5,214 nt of DNA from positions 1 through 5,214 of the forward strand of contig DPBN01000353.1 in NCBI GenBank assembly GCA_003516955.1, in the 5' to 3' direction. The notes under the pieces are model-generated. The model worked only from the letters and a program-made list of their open reading frames with translations. It was not told the origin of the DNA and did not search any database. The DNA comes from Armatimonadota bacterium. GTDB lineage: Bacteria > Armatimonadota > Fimbriimonadia > Fimbriimonadales > Fimbriimonadaceae. Shown here piece by piece: positions 1 through 5,214 of this stretch. How positions within the stretch are numbered: the stretch's first letter is position 1; the number at the start of each line of letters is the position of its first letter. A program made the translations under genes and the position numbers.

Positions 1-435
1 GTCGTCGGTCGCCCGGCTGTAGCCGGTGCCGACCGGGTCGATGAACACGAGGTCGGTGAACTCCAGCCACGTGGCTTCGTTGTCCACCAGCTCGAACGGC
101 GGCTTGGGCAGATCGCCCGACTCCTGCAGCCGCACCCGCTTCGGACCGAGCGCGCCGAGGTGGAGCCAGAGCGCTGGAGAGCCGGGTCCCCCGTTGAACG
201 AGAACATCAGCGGTCGGCGCGCGCCCTCGGGAACGTCGGTCCTGCGATAGGCGACGTAGAACATCTGCGCCTCGATCTCGTCCTTGTCGTTGCGCAGGGG
301 CATGCGGCCGGCGTGGGCCGTGTACTCGATGCGGCGCCCCCCGACCTCGAGCGCATGGCGGGTCTCGACGGGAGCTTCCTCGACGAATTCGCGCTTCTTC
401 TCCTGCGGTTCCTTGGTCTGCTCTTTTTCGGGCAT
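1..435 (-). CDS. Peptidase S10 (serine carboxypeptidase family), N-terminal part, cut by window edge
   Basis: The 145 codons from ATG at 435 to the left edge match the N-terminal third or so of bacterial S10 serine carboxypeptidases, which remove C-terminal amino acids from peptides. Family marks seen are a beta-rich start (VGGRRIEYTAHAGRMPLR, 31-48), AQMFYVAYRR (56-65), the oxyanion-hole motif FNGGPGSPALWLHLGALGPK (80-99), and LVDNEATWLEFTDLVFIDPV followed by GTGYSR (117-141). The catalytic Ser (GESYGG-type motif), Asp and His lie beyond the window. The first 25 residues are strongly charged (PEKEQTKEPQEKKRE) with no hydrophobic segment, so no signal peptide is seen, although many family members are exported. 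The start is fixed by an in-frame TAA four codons upstream and an AAGGTGG ribosome site. The gene follows the transglutaminase-like gene after 9 bases, so they are probably co-transcribed. The family call is firm; substrate and location are unknown. Confidence 0.9.
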   Translation of the reverse strand, partial: MPEKEQTKEPQEKKREFVEEAPVETRHALEVGGRRIEYTAHAGRMPLRNDKDEIEAQMFYVAYRRTDVPEGARRPLMFSFNGGPGSPALWLHLGALGPKRVRLQESGDLPKPPFELVDNEATWLEFTDLVFIDPVGTGYSRATDD

Positions 436-439
436 GGGG

Positions 440-446
440 CCACCTT
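440..446 (-). promoter_or_regulatory. Ribosome binding site of the S10 peptidase gene
   Basis: On the minus strand the sequence AAGGTGG, one base off AAGGAGG, lies four bases before the ATG at 435. It overlaps the TAA stop of the upstream transglutaminase-like gene, an arrangement that favours translational coupling. It supports ATG 435 over the internal Met 45. Confidence 0.6.
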
Positions 447-1680
447 ACCCGCCGCGCCGGGCGACGCAACACGGCAGGCGGACGATCGCCTTGCCTGCTT
501 CCGGACGCGAGCGGAGAGCCCGGATCCACGCCAGAGCCGTGTCGGCCCCGCTCGGACCGTCGAACCGGATCTCCACGCCCTCCACCGACACGCGCATCTC
601 GCATCCGCCCTTCTTCGAAGGATCGAGGCGCACGCGGATCGAACCGCTCTCCGCCACCCTCGCGCCCAGCTCCCGGGTGACGTCGCCAGCCAGACGCGTC
701 GCGGCCTCGCCGCCCTCCGCGACGACGCCGGTCTGCTCGTCGGCGACGAACGTTCCCTCGAGCAGACGGAACTCGTCGGGTTCGGGCACGAGTCCGAGGT
801 TCCTAGCCTGCACCCGCTGGTAGCGCTCGGTCACGTTCTCCGCAGGAATGTCCCCGGGGTCGCGCCTCCACGACACGGGGAAGGTCTTCCGGCCCCGCTC
901 GAAGCGGACCGCCCACACGGCGAACTCGCGCCGGGCGGAGTCGGCCTTGGCCGCCTTCTCGCTGAACCACGTGCTGTCCGGAGGCCCCGGCTCCGCGGCG
1001 CCCAGATACCGCCAACCCGAGCCGTCCCAGACCTCGACCCAGGTATGGTTGCCGCTTCGGTCCTGCCACAGGTACACGCCGGCCAGTCGGGCCGGGACTC
1101 CGACGCTGCGCAGGGCGTCGACCAGCAGGATCGAGAGGCCCGTGCAGGACGCGAACTTCAGCCGGATCGTCTCGGTCGGGCTCTGGTCCGGCGCGCGGCG
1201 CTTGGTCGGGTGGTACTTCACGCCGAAGTCCGCGAAGAGGTTCTCGTTCATCCAGAGGGCCACCTTCAGCGGGTCGCCGAGCTCCAGCGCCTTGGCCTGG
1301 TACCGGTCGCGGAGCATCCGTCGCCAGTCGTCCCGCTCCTCCGTGACGTTGGCGTAGGGCAGCACGGCGTTGCGGTACACGTCCGCAGGCACCCGGCCTC
1401 GCCAGGGGGCGGATCCGAACGCCTCGCGGGCCAGCTTCACGTTGTCGAGCAGCCTCTCTCCGGAGTAGGTTCGGAGGTCGCGGTCCGGCATATTCACGAT
1501 CAGAAACCGAAGGTCGTCCTTCCACTCGGGCTTGCACCGCGAGAGGGCCCGTCGCAGCGAGGCCGCGTTCGGTCCTGCCTTCGCCAAAGCCGCCTGCAGT
1601 TCGCGGTCGGGACCCGACAGCGTGAGGACACAGGCCAGGAGGAGCGGCGCCAGCATGGCCCATTCTAGCCCCGGGACCAC
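445..1680 (-). CDS. Transglutaminase-like (papain-fold) domain protein, probably exported
   Basis: A 411-residue protein. Residues 9-21 (MLAPLLLACVLTL) are a short hydrophobic stretch ending near LLAC, which could be a signal peptide or lipobox with Cys17, but there is no basic n-region, so export is only probable. Residues 80-125 (LAREAF...PW...VLPYANVTEERDDWR) resemble the helical segment that precedes the core in a transglutaminase-like subfamily. The core at about 130-240 has the nucleophile Cys179 in FASCTGLSILLVDALRSVGV and His212 in GNHTWVEVWDG, then GWRYLGAAEPGP and STWFSEKAAKA. The usual catalytic Asp a few residues after the GW is replaced by Gly227 in a GAAEP motif; Glu230 is nearby. 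ENVTERY (281-287) closes the conserved part. Residues 300-411 form a tail I do not recognise. Such proteins may be proteases, hydrolases or cross-linkers; the activity is not known here. The GTG start at 1680 is chosen for its strong ribosome site; ATG 1656 is the alternative. Confidence 0.85.
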   Translation of the reverse strand: MVPGLEWAMLAPLLLACVLTLSGPDRELQAALAKAGPNAASLRRALSRCKPEWKDDLRFLIVNMPDRDLRTYSGERLLDNVKLAREAFGSAPWRGRVPADVYRNAVLPYANVTEERDDWRRMLRDRYQAKALELGDPLKVALWMNENLFADFGVKYHPTKRRAPDQSPTETIRLKFASCTGLSILLVDALRSVGVPARLAGVYLWQDRSGNHTWVEVWDGSGWRYLGAAEPGPPDSTWFSEKAAKADSARREFAVWAVRFERGRKTFPVSWRRDPGDIPAENVTERYQRVQARNLGLVPEPDEFRLLEGTFVADEQTGVVAEGGEAATRLAGDVTRELGARVAESGSIRVRLDPSKKGGCEMRVSVEGVEIRFDGPSGADTALAWIRALRSRPEAGKAIVRLPCCVARRGG

Positions 1681-1720
1681 AGTGCCCCTCCTCCGGTCGA
1701 ATCGGACATCATGGCGTTCG
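1681..1720. promoter_or_regulatory. Divergent intergenic region, 40 bp between two GTG starts
   Basis: This gap separates the transglutaminase-like gene (minus) from the cysteine desulfurase gene (plus). It holds the GGAGGAGG ribosome site of the minus-strand gene. On the plus strand the best -10-like hexamer is CATCAT at 1707-1712, eight bases before GTG 1721. It would fit a leaderless start, but it matches TATAAT at only four of six positions and has no -35 partner. The gap is too short for two separate full promoters plus leaders, so promoter elements probably extend into one or both coding regions. No operator palindrome is visible. Confidence 0.35.
1687..1694 (-). promoter_or_regulatory. 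Strong ribosome binding site of the transglutaminase-like gene
   Basis: On the minus strand GGAGGAGG sits six bases before the GTG at 1680. This near-consensus Shine-Dalgarno sequence decides for GTG 1680 over ATG 1656. A competing hint is TAGAAT at 1667-1662, a -10-like hexamer five bases before ATG 1656. It could give a leaderless message, but no matching -35 element is seen. Confidence 0.6.
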
Positions 1721-2881
1721 GTGAGCGAAACCCGGAGGGCCTACCTCGACCACGCCGCGACGTCCACCATGCTGCCCGAGGCCAAGGAGGCCATGCGGGA
1801 GGCCATGGAACTGCGTGGCAACCCGAGCAGCATCCACGCCGACGGGCGCCGCGTTCGCGACCTCCTCGACGTGGCACGCGAAGCCCTCGCGGGCCGGCTC
1901 CGGTGCGCCTTCGCCGAGGTGGTGTTCACGTCCGGCGCGACGGAGAGCGCCAACCACGCTCTGCTCGGTCTGGCCTTGGCCCATCAGTCGGGAGCCCGGA
2001 AGCGGATTCTGGCGTCCGCGATCGAGCATCCCTGCGTGCTGCAGCTCGCCCCGGTTCTCGGCCAGCTGGGCTTTCGGCTGGAGACCGTGCCCGTGTCCCG
2101 AGATGCCGTCGCCGATCCGCAGCGCTGGGCGGACCGGCTGTCCGACGACGTGCTCGCAGTGGCCATCCAGCACGCCAACAACGAGGTGGGGACATTCCAG
2201 CCGGTGCGAGAGGTCGCGGAGCTGGCCCACCGTGTGGGCGCGACGGTGTTCGTGGACGCCGTCCAGACGATGTTCGAGCCTTGGACGGTCGACGAGCTGG
2301 GGGCGGACCTCGTCGCGCTCTCGGGGCACAAGATCGGCGGGCCGGCGGGGGTTGGGGCCCTCTACGTTCGTGCGGGCACGCGGGTGAACGCCTGGATCCG
2401 CGGCGGGAGCCAGGAGAGGGAGCGCAGGGGAGGAACCGAGAACGTTCTAGGCATCGTCGGCTTCGGCGCGGCCGTCCGGACCCTGCTCCGAAGGAGCGGG
2501 GACCTTCGCGAGGCGAGGGCCGCGTCGCGGGATGCCTTCCTGCGCAGGCTGGCGGAGAACCTGCCTGGTGCATGGACACCTACCGTGCCCCTCCAAAGCG
2601 CTCTTTCGGGCCACGCCCACCTGCTGTTCCCTGGGGTCGACGCGGAGCGCCTGCTGATCGCCATGGACCTCTTGGGGGTTTCGGCGAGCGCGGGTTCCGC
2701 CTGCAGCGCCGGAAGCATCGATCCCAGTCCCGTTTTGCTCGCCATGGGTCTCGACCCCAAGGCCGCGCGATCGGGCGTTCGGTTCACGTTCGGGTGGTCC
2801 TCCACGCCGGAGGAGGCCGAATGGGCAGCCGACCGGGTGGCCGAGGCGCACGGGCGCGTGGCCGCGTCCCGCACGGGCTAA
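1721..2881 (+). CDS. Cysteine desulfurase, NifS/IscS-like (group I), class V aminotransferase fold
   Basis: A 386-residue PLP enzyme predicted to take sulfur from L-cysteine, giving alanine and an enzyme persulfide for Fe-S clusters or sulfur-containing cofactors and tRNAs. Residues 7-13 (AYLDHAA) are the typical family start, followed by GNPSSIHADGR (33-43) and TSGATESAN (70-78). PLP contacts are His103 (EHP), Asn153/Asn154 (HANNEVGT), Asp179 and Gln182 (VDAVQ), and the Schiff-base Lys204 in SGHKIGGPAGVGALYVR. The GGTEN motif is at 237-241. Catalytic Cys328 sits in ASAGSACSAGSIDPS, the extended loop typical of group I enzymes. Arg354 in SGVRFTFG should bind the substrate carboxylate. GTG 1721 gives MSETRRAYLDHAAT, matching the family's start, though no Shine-Dalgarno sequence is visible; GTG 1682 is the alternative. 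No iscU, iscR or tRNA-thiolation gene is beside it, so I cannot choose between the iscS and nifS names. hslU follows after 24 bases. Confidence 0.93.
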   Translation: MSETRRAYLDHAATSTMLPEAKEAMREAMELRGNPSSIHADGRRVRDLLDVAREALAGRLRCAFAEVVFTSGATESANHALLGLALAHQSGARKRILASAIEHPCVLQLAPVLGQLGFRLETVPVSRDAVADPQRWADRLSDDVLAVAIQHANNEVGTFQPVREVAELAHRVGATVFVDAVQTMFEPWTVDELGADLVALSGHKIGGPAGVGALYVRAGTRVNAWIRGGSQERERRGGTENVLGIVGFGAAVRTLLRRSGDLREARAASRDAFLRRLAENLPGAWTPTVPLQSALSGHAHLLFPGVDAERLLIAMDLLGVSASAGSACSAGSIDPSPVLLAMGLDPKAARSGVRFTFGWSSTPEEAEWAADRVAEAHGRVAASRTG

Positions 2882-2905
2882 CATGGAATGGTACGAACGC
2901 AAGCC

Positions 2906-4357
2906 ATGGAATCCCTGACTCCCCGCCAGATCGTCGCCGAGCTGGACCGCTTCATCGTGGGCCAGAACGCCGCCAAGCGGGCGGTGGCCGTCGCTCTGCG
3001 AAACCGCTACCGGCGCCAGCAGCTGCCGCCGGAGGTCCGCAACGAGATTCTTCCCAAGAACATCCTGATGATCGGGCCGACCGGCGTCGGCAAGACGGAG
3101 ATCGCTCGCAGGCTGGCCCAGCTCGCCGGCGCCCCTTTCCTGAAGGTCGAGGCCACCAAGTTCACGGAGGTCGGGTACGTCGGGCGCGACGTCGAATCGA
3201 TGGTGCGGGACCTGGTGGGGGTCGCGGTCCGAATGGTGGAGACTGAGAAGATGGAGGAGGCCCGGCCCAAAGTCGCCGAGACCGTCGAACGAAAGCTCGT
3301 GGACCTGCTCGTTGGGGCGGAGGATCCCGAGGCCAGGACCAGGTCGGAGAGCCGTTCAGTTGGGAGCCTCAGGCCGGACCGGGAGATCATCCGACGAGCC
3401 ATGGAGCTGTTCGGCCAGAAGCTGGACGACGGCTATCCCGACGAGCCGACCCCGGAAGAAGACGAGCAGGAGCAGAAGGCAGCCGAGGCGCGCCGCGAGG
3501 AGGTCCTTCGAAGGCTGCGCGCGGGGGAGATGGAGCAGGCGGAGGTGGAGATCGAGGTCGAGGACAACCAAAGTTCGTTCCTGCAGGTGTTTTCGCCCCA
3601 GGGTCTCGAGGAGATGGGGCTGGAGCTGCCTTCCGACCCGTTCCACCGCTCCCGCACGAGGCGCCGAAAGGCGACCGTGGCCGAGGCGCGCGAGATCCTC
3701 ACGCGCCAAGAGGCCGCGAAGCTCATCGACCGTTCGTCCCTCCACTCCGAGGCCGTGGAGCGCACGGAGCAGACCGGGATCATCTTCCTGGACGAGATCG
3801 ACAAGGTGGCCTCGAAGAAGGAGGCCCACGGTCCGGACGTTTCCCGCGAGGGCGTCCAGCGCGACCTGCTCCCCATCATCGAGGGCTCGGTGGTCCGGAC
3901 GAAGTACGGGCCGGTGCGGACCGACCACATCCTGTTCATCGCCGCCGGCGCGTTCCACATCAGCAAACCCAGCGACCTGATCCCGGAGCTGCAGGGGCGG
4001 CTGCCGATCCGCGTGGAGCTGGAACCGCTCGGCGAGGCGGACTTCCGCAGGATCCTTCGGGAACCCCAGAACGCGCTCTCCAAGCAGTACCAGAAGCTCC
4101 TCTCGACCGAGGGCGTCGAGCTCGAGTTCACCGAGGAGGCCCTCGACGCCATCGCCGCCGTGGCGGCCGAGGTGAACGCCAAGACCGAGAACATCGGCGC
4201 CCGCAGGCTGCACACAGTGATGGAGCGCCTCCTCGAGGACGTTCTGTTCGAGGCCCCTGACCTGCCGGACAAGCGCGTGATCGTCGACGCCGACCGGGTC
4301 CGTGAGCGCCTCCACGGCCTGGTGGAGGACGTCGACCTGAGCCGCTACATCCTCTAG
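2906..4357 (+). CDS. hslU: HslU (ClpY), AAA+ unfoldase subunit of the HslUV protease
   Basis: A 483-residue protein from the chosen start. HslU forms a cytoplasmic hexameric ring that unfolds proteins with ATP and feeds them to the HslV peptidase. Seen in order are LTPRQIVAELDRFIVGQ (4-20), Walker A GPTGVGKT (57-64, Lys63), pore loop GYVG (90-93), the I domain (about 110-250) with the family motif RLRAGEMEQAEVEIEV, Walker B FLDEID (294-299), GPDVSREGVQRDLLP (309-323), sensor 1 region FIAAGAFH (344-351), GRLPIRVEL (364-372), sensor 2 IGARRLH (430-436), and the C-terminal tail DLSRYIL, which in characterised HslU docks into HslV. Compared with E. coli HslU (443 residues, from memory), the extra ~40 residues fall in the I domain. 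ATG 2906 is chosen because homologues start 3-4 residues before TPR. ATG 2888 in the same frame adds six residues; neither start has a clear ribosome site. hslV is not adjacent. Confidence 0.97.
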   Translation: MESLTPRQIVAELDRFIVGQNAAKRAVAVALRNRYRRQQLPPEVRNEILPKNILMIGPTGVGKTEIARRLAQLAGAPFLKVEATKFTEVGYVGRDVESMVRDLVGVAVRMVETEKMEEARPKVAETVERKLVDLLVGAEDPEARTRSESRSVGSLRPDREIIRRAMELFGQKLDDGYPDEPTPEEDEQEQKAAEARREEVLRRLRAGEMEQAEVEIEVEDNQSSFLQVFSPQGLEEMGLELPSDPFHRSRTRRRKATVAEAREILTRQEAAKLIDRSSLHSEAVERTEQTGIIFLDEIDKVASKKEAHGPDVSREGVQRDLLPIIEGSVVRTKYGPVRTDHILFIAAGAFHISKPSDLIPELQGRLPIRVELEPLGEADFRRILREPQNALSKQYQKLLSTEGVELEFTEEALDAIAAVAAEVNAKTENIGARRLHTVMERLLEDVLFEAPDLPDKRVIVDADRVRERLHGLVEDVDLSRYIL

Positions 4358-4367
4358 GCCTGCATCC

Positions 4368-5214
4368 GTGCCGAGCAACAAGCCGCGCTACCAACAGGTC
4401 CTCGAAGCCCTCGAACGCTCGATCGAGGCGGGCGAGTGGAAGGTTGGTGACCGGCTGCCGGGAGAGCTGCAGCTCGCCGAGCGATTCGGCGTCTCGTACA
4501 TGACCGTGCGGCACGCGATCCAGCACCTGGACAGCAGCGGGCTGGTGCGGCGCATCCGGGGAAAGGGGGTGTTCGTGGCGGACCCTCCCGAAGAGCGGGG
4601 AACCGAACCGCTCGCCCTGCTCCTCCCACAGGACTGGTACAGCATGGACCCGTTCTACTTCCCCCTGATCGTGAAGGGGTTCCAGGCCGAGGCCACCCTG
4701 GTGAGTCGCAGAACCGTCCTCGCGGACCAATCGGACCGGCCGAACCGGTACGCCGGCCTGATCTCCCAGAAGGTCGCTGCCGTCGCCTGCGTGCTCCTCG
4801 GCCAGCCCGACGTCCATGGAATGCACCAGCTCTTGGATCAGGGGGTGCCTGTGGTCGCCATCAACAAGCACCCCGGAGCCCGACGGATTCCGACGGTCGC
4901 TCCCGACAACTTCGGAGGGAGCTACAGGGCGACTCGGTACCTGATGGAGCTCGGGCATCGGGACCTGCTCTTCCTCGCCGGGCCCAGGGACAGCATCGAC
5001 GCACAGGAAAGGCGCAAGGGCTTCTTGGAGGCCATCCGCCGCCACGGTGCGCCCGGCACCCGTCACAGGGTTCTGGAGGGAGGATTCGTAGAGGAGAGCG
5101 GGCTCGAGCGAGGCCGTCTCCTCGCCAAGAAGACGCCGCTTCCAACCGCGGTGGTCTCCGCCAGCGACGTCTCGGCGATCGGCTTCATTCGAGCCCTGGC
5201 AGAGGCGGGGCTGC
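4368..5214 (+). CDS. GntR/LacI hybrid transcriptional regulator (AraR-like architecture), cut by window edge
   Basis: 282 codons are present and the frame is open at the right edge. Residues 5-70 are a GntR-type winged helix: KPRYQQVLEALERSIEAGEW, then DRLPGELQLAERFGVSYMTV with RHAIQHLDSSGLVRRIRGKG and VFV. Residues 80-282 match the LacI/periplasmic-binding sensor fold: LALLLP (82-87), FYFPLIVKGFQ (96-106), GVPVVAINKH (159-168), DNFGGSYRATRYLMELGHRD (180-199), LLFLAGP (200-206), the family's R..GF..A pattern at 215-222, and AVVSASDVSAIGFIRALAEA (261-280). The same combination is found in Bacillus AraR, whose ligand is a sugar, so a sugar or similar small effector is a reasonable inference; effector and targets cannot be read here. 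The start is GTG 4368, the only start codon after the in-frame TGA at 4338, with no strong ribosome site. It lies 10 bases after hslU with no terminator between, so it may be the last or a middle gene of that operon. Some C-terminal residues are missing. Confidence 0.92.
   Translation, partial: MPSNKPRYQQVLEALERSIEAGEWKVGDRLPGELQLAERFGVSYMTVRHAIQHLDSSGLVRRIRGKGVFVADPPEERGTEPLALLLPQDWYSMDPFYFPLIVKGFQAEATLVSRRTVLADQSDRPNRYAGLISQKVAAVACVLLGQPDVHGMHQLLDQGVPVVAINKHPGARRIPTVAPDNFGGSYRATRYLMELGHRDLLFLAGPRDSIDAQERRKGFLEAIRRHGAPGTRHRVLEGGFVEESGLERGRLLAKKTPLPTAVVSASDVSAIGFIRALAEAGL

Noticed and set aside
160..1668. 502-codon open frame on the plus strand opposite the transglutaminase-like gene
   Set aside because: It is antisense to a gene with clear catalytic motifs. 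Its composition is rich in Arg, Ala, Leu and Pro as expected from GC-rich antisense frames, and no family motif is visible.
1695..1760. Possible sigma-70 promoters inside the start of the cysteine desulfurase gene for the minus-strand genes
   Set aside because: No hexamer pair with good matches and 16-18 base spacing was found; single weak hexamers are expected by chance.
2882..2912. Direct repeat CATGGAAT at 2882-2889 and 2905-2912 flanking the hslU start
   Set aside because: It is only eight bases long, and the same octamer also occurs inside the regulator gene at 4815-4822, so chance is sufficient.
1711..3246. 511-codon open frame on the plus strand starting at ATG 1711
   Set aside because: It overlaps the cysteine desulfurase and hslU in another frame, and its product is a low-complexity Arg/Gly/Pro-rich sequence without family motifs.
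4338..4368. Possible terminator between hslU and the regulator
   Set aside because: No stem-loop followed by a T run is visible in the 10-base gap or just around it.
3356..5066. Long minus-strand open frames opposite hslU and the regulator (3356-4381 and 4128-5066)
   Set aside because: They are shadows of two well-supported plus-strand genes, with no ribosome sites or recognisable domains.

Overview
The window is GC-rich bacterial DNA, roughly two-thirds G+C by eye, and almost entirely coding. It holds five protein genes in two divergent blocks. No RNA gene, mobile element, CRISPR array or clear terminator is visible. At least three of the five genes appear to start with GTG. The mix of genes (a bacterial S10 carboxypeptidase, an export-type transglutaminase-like protein, a GntR/LacI hybrid regulator, and HslU) would fit an environmental phylum such as Armatimonadota or a relative. 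That assignment is a low-confidence inference, because nothing in the window is diagnostic of a lineage.

Left block, minus strand (1-1680): a transglutaminase-like protein with a short hydrophobic N-terminus is followed after 9 bases by the N-terminal third or so of a peptidase S10 (serine carboxypeptidase family) gene that runs off the left edge. The two genes share a reading frame, have good ribosome binding sites, and look like one transcription unit.

A 40-bp gap (1681-1720) separates the divergent GTG starts of the two blocks and must supply much of the promoter and leader sequence for both.

Right block, plus strand (1721-5214): a group I (NifS/IscS-like) cysteine desulfurase is followed by hslU, the AAA+ unfoldase of the HslUV protease. 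After that comes a regulator with a GntR-type winged helix fused to a LacI-type sugar-binding sensor domain, cut by the right edge. The gaps of 24 and 10 bases and the absence of a terminator suggest co-transcription.

The main points of interest are that hslU lacks its usual partner hslV next door and carries a family-atypical insertion of about 40 residues in its I domain. In addition, the S10 peptidase has no signal peptide and lies exactly in frame behind the transglutaminase gene, separated only by one TAA and three codons. No convincing new multi-gene system is visible; the window reads as mostly ordinary chromosomal content with a few unusual arrangements.
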